64,000 nucleotides of DNA from Mycolicibacterium rhodesiae NBB3. GTDB taxonomy: Bacteria; Actinomycetota; Actinomycetes; Mycobacteriales; Mycobacteriaceae. Below, in pieces: positions 41,840 through 50,217 of this stretch. Both the position numbers and the translations under genes were made by a program. The notes under the pieces were generated by a model. The model was not told where the DNA came from, searched no databases, and saw only the letters and a list, made by a program, of their open reading frames with translations. The stretch lies in contig NC_016604.1 in the NCBI RefSeq assembly GCF_000230895.2, positions 4,464,001 through 4,528,000 of the forward strand. Direction: 5' to 3'. Positions within the stretch are counted from its first letter, which is position 1, and each line of letters starts with the position of its first letter.

Positions 41840-42946
41840 ATGACTGACACCGGACTCGAGTTCACGGTTGAGCGCAACGCGAACCCGGCGAGCGACGAGG
41901 TACGGGCGTCGATCCTGGCCAATCCCGGATTCGGCCAGTTCCACACCGACCACATGGTGTCGATCGACTATGTCGAGGGCAAGGGCTGGCACGACGCACG
42001 CGTGGTGCCGTACGGCCCCATCGAACTCGACCCGTCGGCGATCGTGCTGCACTACGCACAGGAGATCTTCGAGGGACTCAAGGCTTACCGCTGGGCCGAC
42101 GGGTCCATCGTGTCGTTCCGGCCGGAGTCCAATGCCCGACGGTTGCGCACGTCCGCGCAGCGGCTCGCGATTCCCGAGCTGCCAGAAGAGCTCTTCATCG
42201 AGTCGCTGCGTCAGCTGATCGCCGTCGACCAGCAGTGGGTCCCGTCGCCAGGCGGCGAGGAGTCGCTCTACCTGCGGCCGTTCGTGATCGCCACCGAACC
42301 GGGACTGGGGGTGCGACCGGCCAGCGAATACCGCTACCTCGTCATCGCCTCACCGGCGGGGGCCTACTTCAAGGGCGGCATCAAGCCGGTCAGCGTGTGG
42401 CTGTCGACCGAGTACGTGCGCGCCTGCCCCGGCGGCACGGGGGCGGCCAAATTCGGCGGCAACTACGCCGCATCGCTGCTGGCTCAGGCGCAGGCGATCG
42501 AGCATGACTGCGACCAGGTGGTGTGGCTCGATGCCGCAGAACGCCGCTACGTCGAAGAGATGGGCGGTATGAACCTGTTCTTCGTGTTCGGCAGCGGGGG
42601 ATCGGCACGTCTGGTCACGCCGGAGCTGAGCGGCTCGATACTGCCGGGCGTCACACGAGATTCGTTGTTGCAGTTGGCATCCGACGCCGGATTCACCGTC
42701 GAGGAACGCAAGATCGATGTCGACGAGTGGCAGAAGCAGGCGGCGGCGGGCGAGATCACCGAGGTGTTCGCATGCGGTACAGCCGCTGTCATCACACCGG
42801 TGGCACACGTCAAGCACGCCGACGGCGAATTCACCATCTCCGACGGCGGCCCCGGCGAGATCACGATGGCGCTGCGTGACACGCTCACCGGAATTCAGCG
42901 CGGCACCTTCGCCGACACCCACGGCTGGATGGCCCGGCTGAGCTGA
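41840..42946 (+). CDS. ilvE: Branched-chain amino acid aminotransferase
   Basis: A 368-residue fold-type IV aminotransferase for leucine, isoleucine and valine; in mycobacteria it also finishes methionine salvage. Blocks are FGQFHTDHMVSIDYVEGKGW, YAQEIFEGLKAYRWADGSIV, SLYLRPFVIATEPGLGVRPA, GTGAAKFGGNYAASLLAQAQ (PLP-lysine), GGMNLFFVFG and LPGVTRDSLLQLA, with EVFACGTAAVITPV as the last signature. ATG 41840 starts the family homology; an in-frame ATG at 41771 lies inside gcvT. Confidence 0.95.
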   Translation: MTDTGLEFTVERNANPASDEVRASILANPGFGQFHTDHMVSIDYVEGKGWHDARVVPYGPIELDPSAIVLHYAQEIFEGLKAYRWADGSIVSFRPESNARRLRTSAQRLAIPELPEELFIESLRQLIAVDQQWVPSPGGEESLYLRPFVIATEPGLGVRPASEYRYLVIASPAGAYFKGGIKPVSVWLSTEYVRACPGGTGAAKFGGNYAASLLAQAQAIEHDCDQVVWLDAAERRYVEEMGGMNLFFVFGSGGSARLVTPELSGSILPGVTRDSLLQLASDAGFTVEERKIDVDEWQKQAAAGEITEVFACGTAAVITPVAHVKHADGEFTISDGGPGEITMALRDTLTGIQRGTFADTHGWMARLS

Positions 42947-42954
42947 AAAGCACA

Positions 42955-42978
42955 GGGACCCCACCGCAGTGGGGTCCC
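42955..42978. terminator. Hairpin between convergent ilvE and the DUF732 gene
   Basis: GGGACCCCAC-CGCA-GTGGGGTCCC is a perfect 10-bp stem with a 4-nt loop, nine bases after the ilvE stop and 15 bases after the DUF732 stop. It can serve both directions. There is no T-run, which is common for mycobacterial terminators. Confidence 0.75.
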
Positions 42979-42993
42979 CGGCTCGTGGTGATG

Positions 42994-43332
42994 TCAGCCC
43001 AGCGCGGCGTCGTGCTCGGGGCAGTAGGTCGCGACGGCGGCGCCGACGAAGAACGCCGAGTCGTCGGTCGTCAGGTCGGTGGTCGTGGAGACCGAGCCGA
43101 CCGCGTCGTACAGCGACTGGCCCTTGTCGAACATCTTGCAGACGTCGGCGGCGAGGCTGACCGCTTCCTTGGTGGACGGCGGCTGGATGCCCTGATCCGC
43201 GAGCACGCTGACGAACATGTCGTCGGTGGTCGTGGCGCCCGCCATGCCCGCGCTGACGAGAGCGGCGACGCCCAGGCTGGATGCGGCGGCAGCAGCGGCG
43301 ATGACGGCGGTGAGGTGGCGGAAGGTAGGCAT
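42994..43332 (-). CDS. Secreted DUF732 protein
   Basis: A 112-residue exported protein. A Sec signal (HLTAVIAAAAAASSLGVAAL, cleavage probably after GATT/AGA near residue 35) precedes a small DUF732 domain with DDMFVSVLADQGI, EAVSLAADVCKMFDKGQSL and FVGAAVATYCPEHDAAL. The two cysteines form a likely disulfide. DUF732 proteins are numerous in mycobacteria and of unknown function. ATG 43332 has the ribosome-binding site GAAAGGAACG upstream; further upstream in-frame codons belong to the antisense strand of cobS-side sequence. Confidence 0.85.
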   Translation of the reverse strand: MPTFRHLTAVIAAAAAASSLGVAALVSAGMAGATTTDDMFVSVLADQGIQPPSTKEAVSLAADVCKMFDKGQSLYDAVGSVSTTTDLTTDDSAFFVGAAVATYCPEHDAALG

Positions 43333-43402
43333 TGACGTTCCTTTCGATCGGTCTCCCTGGTGGGTGAAGACAGACTCCAACGTCGCGCTTGACGAATCCT
43401 TG

Positions 43403-44137
43403 TCAGATTCTTGGCACGATGGCCAGACCGACCGCGGCCACCGTCGTCGTGATCTCGACCGCGGCACCCAAGACATCTCCGGTGATACCGCCGAATCGGC
43501 GCACGCAGTGCGCGACCAGTGCCGCACCACAGGCCAGCGCGACGAGAACGGCCAGCGGGCCCTGCCACGGACGCGGTCCCGCCATCGTCGCCGCCGCGGC
43601 GACCACCACGACCCACAGCCCGGCCACCGCGATCGGCTGGCTGCCCGCGACCCGCGCGCCCAGCGAACTACCTGCCGCGGCGGGCACCGAGCGGCGACAT
43701 GCCAGCACCGCGGCGACCCGGCCCGCGGTCACCGCGACGATGACACCTTCGGCCCCGCAGGTGGTGAACGCCAGCGCCTGCGCGAGCAGTACGACCACCA
43801 GCGTCGCGACGCCGAACGGGCCCGCAGACCCGTCGCGCATCACCTCCAGCGCGCGTGCCGGTGGGCCGTAACAGCCGAGGCCATCGGCGGTGTCGGACAG
43901 TCCGTCGGCGTGCAGACCTCGGGTGCCGACCAGCAGCACCGCGACCGCGAGTACGCCGCCCAGCGGGTTCGATCGTCCGAACGCCCACTCCGACGCCATC
44001 AACGTCGCGGCAGCCGCGGCTCCGAGCGCCACCCCCACCAGGGGGAGCGCGGTCAGCGCGCCCCGGCCGAACGGCGCAGCGGACCGTACCGGCACCACGG
44101 TGCCGAATGCCAGCGCGCCGGCGACCGAGCGGATCAC
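43403..44137 (-). CDS. cobS: Adenosylcobinamide-GDP ribazoletransferase (cobalamin synthase)
   Basis: A 244-residue inner-membrane enzyme joining adenosylcobinamide-GDP with alpha-ribazole (phosphate), the last assembly step of cobalamin. Six hydrophobic segments are seen. Family blocks are AGALAFGTVVPVRSAAPFGR, TRGLHADGLSDTADGLGCYG (metal-binding DGLSDTADG) and MRDGSAGPFGVATLVVVLLA. The GTG start overlaps the cobT stop. The gene is the last of a cobU-cobT-cobS operon. Confidence 0.93.
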   Translation of the reverse strand: MIRSVAGALAFGTVVPVRSAAPFGRGALTALPLVGVALGAAAAATLMASEWAFGRSNPLGGVLAVAVLLVGTRGLHADGLSDTADGLGCYGPPARALEVMRDGSAGPFGVATLVVVLLAQALAFTTCGAEGVIVAVTAGRVAAVLACRRSVPAAAGSSLGARVAGSQPIAVAGLWVVVVAAAATMAGPRPWQGPLAVLVALACGAALVAHCVRRFGGITGDVLGAAVEITTTVAAVGLAIVPRI

Positions 44138-45189
44138 TGTTTCTCAGGTGCTTGGCTGATTCCGGCCTCGGCGAAGGTCGCCATCGACGACAGCGTGGCC
44201 ACCGCGGCCCGCACGACGGGCAGCGCGACCGCGGCGCCGGTGCCCTCGCCGAGCCGCATCCGCAGATCGACGATCGGCTCGAGGTCCAGCTGTTGCAGTG
44301 CCTGCGCATGCGCCGGCTCGGTGGACCGATGACCTGCCTGCCACCACTGCCGGGCACCTGGCGCGAGTTTCTCGGCGACCAGAGCAGCCGCCGTCACCAC
44401 CACGCCGTCGAGCAGCAACGGGGTGCGTCGCACGGCGGCCTGCGCGCAGAAGCCGGCCATCGCCGCCAGATCGGCCCCGCCGCAGACCCGCAGCAGCGCA
44501 ACGGGATCCCCGGCGAGCGCGCGGGTCCGGAAGAGTGCATCCCTGATGGCGGCGGTCTTGCGGGCCCACCCCGCATCGTCGATGCCGGTGCCGCGCCCAA
44601 CTACCGCGACCGGCTCGGAATCGGTCAGTGCGGCAATGAGAGTGGTTGCGGGCGTGGTGTTTCCGATGCCCATGTCGCCGGCGATCAGGATGTCGGCACC
44701 GGAGTCGATCTCGTCGTCGGCGATGCGGCGACCGGCGTCGAGCGCCGCGGCGACCTCTTCGTCGGTCAGGGCGTCCTCGACGGCGATGTTGCCGCTGCCT
44801 CGGCGCACCTTGTGCGCGCCGATCGACGGAGTGAGGGGTTCCGCGGCGTCCACGGCGATGTCGACCACGCGCACGGTCGCGCCCGCCGCTTCGGCGAGGA
44901 CGTTGATCGCGGCGCCGCCCGCGTCGAAGTTGGCGACCATCGCGGCGGTGACCTCGGCGGGGTACGCCGAGACACCCGCCGCCGCTACGCCGTGGTCACC
45001 GGCGAACACCACCACCCGTGCCCGCTCGAACTGCCGCGGGGGGCATACGCCTTGACATGACGACACCCACACCGCAAGGTCTTCGAGCCTGCCCAGCGAC
45101 CCGGACGGTTTGGTCAGGCGGTCCTGGCGGGCACGCGCCCGCGCGGCGACGTCGGCATCGGGCGCGGTGACGGCGTCGAAACCGGTCAC
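44134..45189 (-). CDS. cobT: Nicotinate-nucleotide--dimethylbenzimidazole phosphoribosyltransferase
   Basis: A 351-residue enzyme that makes alpha-ribazole phosphate from dimethylbenzimidazole and nicotinate mononucleotide. Blocks are LTKPSGSLGRLEDLAVWVSS, VVVFAGDHGVAAAGVSAYP, ADILIAGDMGIGNTTPATTL and RVCGGADLAAMAGFCAQAAV. The catalytic Glu region is ARQWWQAGHRSTEPAHAQAL. The start overlaps the cobU stop (45186-45189) and the end overlaps cobS, so the three are translationally coupled. Confidence 0.94.
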   Translation of the reverse strand: MTGFDAVTAPDADVAARARARQDRLTKPSGSLGRLEDLAVWVSSCQGVCPPRQFERARVVVFAGDHGVAAAGVSAYPAEVTAAMVANFDAGGAAINVLAEAAGATVRVVDIAVDAAEPLTPSIGAHKVRRGSGNIAVEDALTDEEVAAALDAGRRIADDEIDSGADILIAGDMGIGNTTPATTLIAALTDSEPVAVVGRGTGIDDAGWARKTAAIRDALFRTRALAGDPVALLRVCGGADLAAMAGFCAQAAVRRTPLLLDGVVVTAAALVAEKLAPGARQWWQAGHRSTEPAHAQALQQLDLEPIVDLRMRLGEGTGAAVALPVVRAAVATLSSMATFAEAGISQAPEKQ

Positions 45190-45722
45190 GAGAGGGAGTC
45201 CTTGACCGTGACGGGCTGACCGGCGACGACCAGAACCACGCGATCGCAGACGGCGGCCAGTCGCTGATTGAGGCTGCCCAGTTCGTCGGCGAACCGCCGC
45301 CCCGACTCGGTCGCGGGGACCACGGTCAGCCCCACCTCCGGAGAGACGAGCGCCAGGTAAGAACCGAACGAGCCGACCGCGTCGACGAGGTCGTCGATGT
45401 CAGCCGACACGGACCCGCCCGTCCATGCGCCGTTGCGGTCCATCGCCGCGGTCAGCCACCCGCCGACATCGTCGACCACGGTCGCGGGGGGGTCATCGGA
45501 TCGCAATTGCGCTGCCACATCGACGCTTTCGACCGTCGACCACGTCGCGGGCCGGCGTCGTCGGTGCGCTTCGACCCGTGCCGACCATTCGACATCGCCC
45601 TCGGGAAGCGGGCCGGTGGCCAGGTAGCGCACCGCCGCCGAGCCATCCACCGATCCGGCGATCGCCGACTCCGCCCACTGCGATTTGCCCGACCGGATAC
45701 CGCCGAGCACCAGGATGCGCAC
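45186..45722 (-). CDS. cobU: Adenosylcobinamide kinase / adenosylcobinamide-phosphate guanylyltransferase
   Basis: A 178-residue enzyme that phosphorylates adenosylcobinamide and then attaches GMP. The P-loop is at the N-terminus, RILVLGGIRSGKSQWAESAI; RYLATGPLPEGDVEWSARVE carries the second block with the nearby HRRRRP guanylated-His region; DDVGGWLTAAMDR, SPEVGLTVVPATESGRRFAD and LNQRLAAVCDRVVLVVAGQP complete the family. GTG 45722 was chosen because it starts the conserved beta strand; upstream in-frame codons overlap the DUF3043 gene. Confidence 0.92.
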   Translation of the reverse strand: MRILVLGGIRSGKSQWAESAIAGSVDGSAAVRYLATGPLPEGDVEWSARVEAHRRRRPATWSTVESVDVAAQLRSDDPPATVVDDVGGWLTAAMDRNGAWTGGSVSADIDDLVDAVGSFGSYLALVSPEVGLTVVPATESGRRFADELGSLNQRLAAVCDRVVLVVAGQPVTVKDSLS

Positions 45723-45739
45723 TCCGGTGTCAGGTTCTG

Positions 45740-46420
45740 TCAACCAACACTTGCGCCGCGCTCCACCTGCGGCCGGGGCGCACGCATCCGACGTAGCTGC
45801 GAAGCGCGGCTGGCGGCGTAGAAGCCGAGTTTCCAACCGGATTCGGTGTTGTCGGGGAACTTCGCGTCGGCCAGGCGATTCACCTTGCGGCCGAGGATGA
45901 ACCCGTCGATCACCATGATGAGGACGAGCACCAGCATCGCGGGGGAGATCAGCTGCTGTACCTGAACCGACGGCACCGACAGCATCACGAAGATCAGCGC
46001 GAGCGCGGCGGGCATGAACAAACCGAGCACGTTGCGGCGGGAGTCGACGATGTCGCGTACGTACCGCCGCACCGGACCCTTGTCCCGCGGCAGTAGGTAG
46101 GCGTCATCGCCGGCCATCATCTTCTCGCGGCGCTCGGCCATGTCCGCGCGGCGCGTGACCTTCTCCGCCTTGCGTTCCTCGCGCGACAGCTTGGTACGCA
46201 TCTCCTTGCGGCGTTTGCGGGCTTCCGCGGTCGTCATGGGCGCCGGCGCTACGGGGCCCCGCTTGCGGCTGGCCTCGCTGCGTTTGGGTGTCGGCCTGCC
46301 CTTGGGCGCGGTGGGCCCGGATGCCTTCGCATCGCCGTTGCTGCCGCTGTCGATGGTGTCTTCGGACACATCGGGTTCCGGCGTCGGCGAGTTGTCTTTC
46401 TTTCGGCCCAGCAGGTTCAC
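45740..46420 (-). CDS. DUF3043 membrane protein
   Basis: A 226-residue protein of the actinobacterial DUF3043 family (Rv2206-like). The first 100 residues are charged and repetitive (SEASRKRGPVAPAPMTTAEA, RKRRKEMRTKLSREERKAEK). MAGDDAYLLPRDKGPVRRYV is the conserved block, followed by two helices (VLGLFMPAALALIFVMLSVP and AMLVLVLIMVIDGFILG). The function is unknown. GTG 46420 (VNLLGRKKD) is preferred. It is 17 bp upstream of cobU, so the cob operon may be transcribed from its promoter. Confidence 0.85.
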   Translation of the reverse strand: MNLLGRKKDNSPTPEPDVSEDTIDSGSNGDAKASGPTAPKGRPTPKRSEASRKRGPVAPAPMTTAEARKRRKEMRTKLSREERKAEKVTRRADMAERREKMMAGDDAYLLPRDKGPVRRYVRDIVDSRRNVLGLFMPAALALIFVMLSVPSVQVQQLISPAMLVLVLIMVIDGFILGRKVNRLADAKFPDNTESGWKLGFYAASRASQLRRMRAPRPQVERGASVG

Positions 46421-46550
46421 GCCTGTCAGGTTACTTCCGCTCGCGGATGTGCACGGCAGGGCCTCTGTGGACAGACTCGGGAATAGTGCCGGGACAAGGT
46501 ACCGTTGACGGAGTACGCCGCACATTTGATGAGGCTTTACAGGAGACGTA

Positions 46551-46913
46551 ATGACTGTTCAGGGAGAGTCGGCCACCGGGACCGCCACCCATGGCGCGAA
46601 GCTGACCGATGCCGCCGCCGCCAAGGCCAAGGCGCTGTTGGACCAGGAAGGCCGTGACGATCTGGCCCTCCGTATTGCCGTGCAGCCGGGTGGCTGCGCC
46701 GGGCTGCGCTACAACCTGTTCTTCGACGACCGGTCTCTGGATGGGGACGTGACCGCCGAGTTTGGTGGCGTTTCGCTCACGATCGACCGGATGAGCGCGC
46801 CCTATGTGGAGGGTGCGGTCATCGACTTCGTCGACACCATCGAGAAGCAGGGCTTCACGATCGACAACCCGAACGCCACCGGGTCGTGCGCCTGCGGCGA
46901 TTCGTTCAACTGA
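46551..46913 (+). CDS. erpA: HesB/IscA/ErpA-type iron-sulfur cluster carrier
   Basis: A 120-residue A-type carrier that passes Fe-S clusters to apoproteins. Cluster ligands are in VQPGGCAGLRYNLFFDDRSL (first Cys) and GSCACGDSFN (the CxC end). KLTDAAAAKAKALLDQEG is the N-terminal helix. It corresponds to Rv2204c by position; calling it erpA is by family. In M. tuberculosis adenosine-kinase-side genes follow, whereas here an IS110 element is inserted directly after its stop. Clients in this window may include LipA and the Rieske protein QcrA. Confidence 0.88.
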   Translation: MTVQGESATGTATHGAKLTDAAAAKAKALLDQEGRDDLALRIAVQPGGCAGLRYNLFFDDRSLDGDVTAEFGGVSLTIDRMSAPYVEGAVIDFVDTIEKQGFTIDNPNATGSCACGDSFN

Positions 46914-46932
46914 TCTAGATCGTATGGGGAGG

Positions 46933-47015
46933 CTGGGGCCTCACTGCATGTGAACGTGGGTTGCCGACAGGAATCGGGTCCTGGCCGGTAGAGCCACAGA
47001 TGTAGGAGGCCCCAG
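46933..47015 (+). repeat. Inverted repeat at the IS110 left end covering the transposase start
   Basis: CTGGGGCCTC (46933-46942) and GAGGCCCCAG (47006-47015) are perfect 10-bp complements. The right arm overlaps the Shine-Dalgarno AGGAGG (47004-47009) and the first base of the GTG start. The 63-nt interior could hold a bridge-RNA loop. When paired, transposase translation would be blocked. Confidence 0.6.
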
Positions 47016-48100
47016 TGGTAGGTCAGCGTACGAGTGTCGGTTTGGATGTGCACGCACGTTCGGTTGTCGCGTGCGGATTGGACCGGGAAACCGGTGAAGT
47101 CGTTGAACGGCGGCTGACACCGGAGCACCGCGAAATCCTGGACTGGATTGGCGACTTGCCGGGTCCGGTGGCGGTGACCTATGAGGCCGGTCCCACCGGA
47201 TTCTGTCTGGCGCGAGCTCTAGACGCGGCCGGGGTCGAGTGCCAGGTCGCCGCGCCCTCGAAACTGATCCGTCCCGCTGGCGATCGGGTCAAGACCGATG
47301 CGCGCGATGCGGCGCATCTGGCTCGGTTGTTACATCTGGGTCAGATCACCGCGGTCGCGATTCCCTCCGCTGATCAGGAAGCGGCTCGTGATCTGGTGCG
47401 GGCACGCGAGGACTGCCGCGGCGATTTGATGGCCGCGCGGCACCGGCTATCGAAACTGCTTCTGCGGCAGGGCATCGTGTACTACGGCGGCGCGACCTGG
47501 ACCAGTCGTCACGAACTGTGGCTGCGCCAGCAGCGCTTCGACAACCGGGCACTGCAGCTGACCTATGACGCGACCTTCGACGCCATGACCGCGTGCGTGG
47601 ACCGCAGGGAACGGCTGGAGGCAGCGATCGAGGAGATGGCCGCCGACAGTGAGTTCACCGCGGTGGTCCGACGGCTGGGGTGTCTGCGCGGGATCGCCAC
47701 GCTGACGGCGTTCGGGCTGGCCACCGAGATCGGCGACTGGCACCGGTTGACCGGTCGCACGATCGGCGCCTACCTGGGGCTGGTCCCATCCGAATTCTCC
47801 TCCGGTGGCAGTCGGGTGCAGGGCGAGGTAACCAAGACCGGCAACAAGCACGTACGACGCCTGTTGGTCGAAGCGGCGTGGCACCATCGCAGCCCGTATC
47901 GGCCGGGTGCGGTGTTGCGGCGTCGGTGGGATCTGGCCTGCCCGGCGGCGCGGGCTCGGGGTCAGGCCGCCAACCGACGCCTGCATCAGCGTTGGGCGAA
48001 CTTCGATCAACGCAAGAAGCGATCCGTGGTCGCCAACATCGCGGTGGCCAGAGAGCTGGCCGGCTGGTGCTGGTCGTTGGCGGTGCTTGACGGCGAGTAG
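47015..48100 (+). CDS. IS110-family transposase (DEDD type)
   Basis: A 361-residue recombinase. The N-terminal RuvC-like domain has TSVGLDVHARSVVACGLD (first Asp), AVTYEAGPTGFCLARAL (Glu) and VKTDARDAAHLARLLHLGQI (last Asp pair). The C-terminal Tnp_20 domain has LGCLRGIATLTAFGLATEIG, GAYLGLVPSEFSSGGSRVQG (nucleophile serine in the SSGG region) and VTKTGNKHVRRLLVEAAWHH. The frame is complete, so the element may be active. IS110 enzymes excise a circular intermediate and integrate using a guide RNA from the element ends. It uses GTG with a good AGGAGG, partly buried in an inverted repeat. Confidence 0.93.
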   Translation: MVGQRTSVGLDVHARSVVACGLDRETGEVVERRLTPEHREILDWIGDLPGPVAVTYEAGPTGFCLARALDAAGVECQVAAPSKLIRPAGDRVKTDARDAAHLARLLHLGQITAVAIPSADQEAARDLVRAREDCRGDLMAARHRLSKLLLRQGIVYYGGATWTSRHELWLRQQRFDNRALQLTYDATFDAMTACVDRRERLEAAIEEMAADSEFTAVVRRLGCLRGIATLTAFGLATEIGDWHRLTGRTIGAYLGLVPSEFSSGGSRVQGEVTKTGNKHVRRLLVEAAWHHRSPYRPGAVLRRRWDLACPAARARGQAANRRLHQRWANFDQRKKRSVVANIAVARELAGWCWSLAVLDGE

Positions 48101-48402
48101 CCAGCCCATGGCGTCCAGATGACGAACTCGGTGGTGACGGCAAGCGTCTTGGAGTGATCCGCGTCTGTTCTATGAGCAATCACGTTGTCTGGCAACATGA
48201 TCACGCTCGACTCTAGATGGCGGCCAACTCCGACTCGAAGTCCCGATCCTGCGGTAACCAACCCGCGCATATCAGACTGACAACGCGTCGACACGACACG
48301 CTCGACACCACCACGACACTCATCTGGTCAAACGAAGCGGCGGCCACGGCGACGGTCGCGGCCGCCGCTTCACCTTGCCCCATTGACAATCAACTCCCCA
48401 TA
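48101..48402. other. Non-coding stretch: IS110 right end and native flank
   Basis: No gene is seen. 48179-48201 can form a small hairpin (ATCA-C-GTTG-TCTGG-CAAC-A-TGAT) inside the presumed IS right end. From about 48219 the sequence is lower in GC content for the window and ends with the terminator listed next. No tRNA or CRISPR feature is visible. Confidence 0.6.
48335..48370 (-). terminator. Terminator downstream of the Rv2203-like gene
   Basis: AAGCGGCGGCC at 48335-48345 pairs perfectly with GGCCGCCGCTT at 48360-48370 around a 14-nt loop, 33 bp beyond the stop. On the minus strand it is followed by CGTTTGACC. Confidence 0.75.
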
Positions 48403-49068
48403 TCAGTACTGGCCCGCCGTCCGCGGCAGATACGAGCACACGAGCACCTCGTTGCCCTGGGTGAGTAGCTGCGCGACGCCCTGCTGTTCACCCTGGGCTC
48501 GGGGTTCGTTGCGCCGAGAGCCCTTTGGCTCGACCTTCATGGTGAACAGCACCTGCGCCTGATGCGGTGACCACATCACGATCTTGTCGATCGACGTCAC
48601 CTCTGCGCGTCCGTACTGCTGACGGAAGGCATCGCTGGCGAGGCCGGCCAGCGCGAGGTCGGAACGCTTCTCCCTGACGGCGTCGAACAACCCGCACAGG
48701 GTGTGCCGGGCGACGGTCTCGTCGTCGCCGTTGGTCATCGCATCCAAATACTCCTGGATCGCCGTCTTGGCCGACGCGTCGCTCAGCGCGCCCGACGCGG
48801 ATGCCTGGTCGCCGCCGCGGGTGGCCAGCACGATCGAGACCACCACGGCGACCACCGCCACCACCAGCAGTGCCCCTAGGACAAGGGGCCAGCGCCGCCT
48901 CTTCGGATACTGCACCGGCGGCGGAAGCATCCCCGGATAAGCCGACGGAGGGTTGTCCGGATAGGGCTCGGGGTTCTGCTGCTGAGGAAACCACTGTGGA
49001 CCCGTCGTCGGATACATTTGCGGGCCGCCCGGTCCGGCGCCGTATTCGGGCGGGTACGGACCGGGCAT
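48403..49068 (-). CDS. Proline-rich membrane-anchored protein (Rv2203-like)
   Basis: A 221-residue protein. The first 65 residues are rich in Pro, Gly, Tyr and Gln (PGPYPPEYGAGPGGPQMYPT), followed by one membrane helix (RWPLVLGALLVVAVVAVVVS) and an extracellular domain resembling Mce-associated or DUF4878-like folds, with ASAKTAIQEYLDAMTNGDDE, HTLCGLFDAVREKRSDLALA and VTSIDKIVMWSPHQAQVLFT. The function is unknown. ATG 49068 with GGGGAG upstream is preferred to an in-frame TTG at 49083. It is divergent from adenosine kinase. Confidence 0.82.
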   Translation of the reverse strand: MPGPYPPEYGAGPGGPQMYPTTGPQWFPQQQNPEPYPDNPPSAYPGMLPPPVQYPKRRRWPLVLGALLVVAVVAVVVSIVLATRGGDQASASGALSDASAKTAIQEYLDAMTNGDDETVARHTLCGLFDAVREKRSDLALAGLASDAFRQQYGRAEVTSIDKIVMWSPHQAQVLFTMKVEPKGSRRNEPRAQGEQQGVAQLLTQGNEVLVCSYLPRTAGQY

Positions 49069-49214
49069 GTATTTGCTCCCCAAAAGTGTGTATCGGAATA
49101 TGCCTGTCTACAGTGGCCCAACGGGGCACTCGTACGCAGGTTAGCGCACCTTGCGCGCCGCGCCCGCTCGGTAAGGTTTAGCTAGACGGCTTAATCAATA
49201 AGGAGTGAAGTTTC

Positions 49215-50198
49215 GTGACCATTGCGGTGACCGGATCAATTGCGACCGACCATCTGATGCGGTTTCCCGGGAAATTCTCCGAACAACTCCTGCCCGAACA
49301 TCTGCAGAAGGTGTCGCTGAGCTTCCTGGTCGATGATCTGGTCGTGCACCGGGGCGGTGTCGCGGGCAATATGGCCTTCGCGATCGGCGTGCTGGGTGGG
49401 GACGTAGCGTTGGTCGGCGCCGTCGGCAAGGACTTCGACGACTACCGGTCGTGGCTGGAAGCCGTCGGTGTGGACACCGACAGTGTGCTCGTCTCGGACT
49501 CCGCCTACACCGCACGCTTCGTGTGCACGACCGACGAGGCCATGGCGCAGATCGCGTCCTTCTATCCCGGCGCCATGTCGGAGGCTCGCAACATCTCCCT
49601 GGCCGACGTCGTGAAGCGGGTCGGCACACCGGAATTGGTGATCGTCGGCGCCAACGATCCCGAGGCGATGTTCCTGCACACCGAGGAGTGCCGCAAGCTC
49701 GGCCTGGCATTCGCCGCGGACCCGTCTCAACAGTTGGCGCGGCTGTCCGGTGAGGAGATCCGCAAGCTCATCGACGGCGCTACCTACCTGTTCACCAACG
49801 ACTACGAGTGGGATCTGCTGCTGCAGAAGTCCGGCTGGAGCGAGGCTCAGGTGATGAGCCAGATCGGTATGCGCATCACGACCCTGGGGCCCAAGGGCGT
49901 CGACCTCGTCGGCGCGGGCGGCACCTTCACCCACGTCGACGTCGTCCCAGAGAAGCGCCAGGCCGACCCGACCGGCATCGGGGACGCGTTCCGTGCCGGA
50001 TTCCTCACCGGCCGTAGCGCCGGGCTGAGCGATGAACGGTCGGCGCAGCTGGCCTCGCTGGTCGCCGTCCTCGTGTTCGAGGCGCCCGGTCCGCAGGAGT
50101 GGACCTGGGACCGCGAGGAAGCCGTCGCGCGGCTGACCGACGCCTACGGTGCCGAGGCCGGCGCGGAGATCTCGGAGGCGCTTGGCGCCGACAGATAG
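49215..50198 (+). CDS. adoK: Adenosine kinase (PfkB/ribokinase family)
   Basis: A 327-residue sugar-kinase-fold enzyme like Rv2202c, which phosphorylates adenosine despite resembling ribokinase/fructokinase. Blocks are VTGSIATDHLMRFPGKFSEQ, FLVDDLVVHRGGVAGNMAFA (substrate-binding GG), VALVGAVGKDFDDYRSWLEA, TLGPKGVDLVGAGG and the catalytic anion-hole DPTGIGDAFRAGFLTGRSAG, where GIGD replaces the usual GAGD. It functions in purine salvage. The start is ATG 49215, 16 bp after AAGGAG-like bases. It is convergent with asnB. Confidence 0.92.
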   Translation: MTIAVTGSIATDHLMRFPGKFSEQLLPEHLQKVSLSFLVDDLVVHRGGVAGNMAFAIGVLGGDVALVGAVGKDFDDYRSWLEAVGVDTDSVLVSDSAYTARFVCTTDEAMAQIASFYPGAMSEARNISLADVVKRVGTPELVIVGANDPEAMFLHTEECRKLGLAFAADPSQQLARLSGEEIRKLIDGATYLFTNDYEWDLLLQKSGWSEAQVMSQIGMRITTLGPKGVDLVGAGGTFTHVDVVPEKRQADPTGIGDAFRAGFLTGRSAGLSDERSAQLASLVAVLVFEAPGPQEWTWDREEAVARLTDAYGAEAGAEISEALGADR

Positions 50199-50217
50199 CG
50201 GGGTCTGCCCTTCCTTC

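Larger units (their letters stand above)
46914..48218 (+). mobile_element. IS110-family insertion sequence
   Basis: An insertion between erpA and the membrane-protein gene, with a single 361-codon DEDD transposase (47015-48100). TCTAGAT occurs at 46914-46920 and again at 48212-48218 and may mark the ends, since IS110 elements recombine at a short core shared by donor and target. No terminal inverted repeats or target duplication are evident, as usual for the family. The non-coding ends are about 94 bp (left) and 112 bp (right). In IS110 elements such ends encode a bridge RNA. The exact boundaries are uncertain. Confidence 0.7.

Noticed and set aside
43403..46420. A cobalamin riboswitch controlling the cob genes
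   Set aside because: The gaps upstream of DUF3043 and cobU are too short, and no B12-box-like sequence was seen.
48101..48402. Possible tRNA or attachment site beside the IS element
   Set aside because: No cloverleaf, no GGTTCGAATCC-type T-loop and no CCA-adjacent acceptor stem were found.
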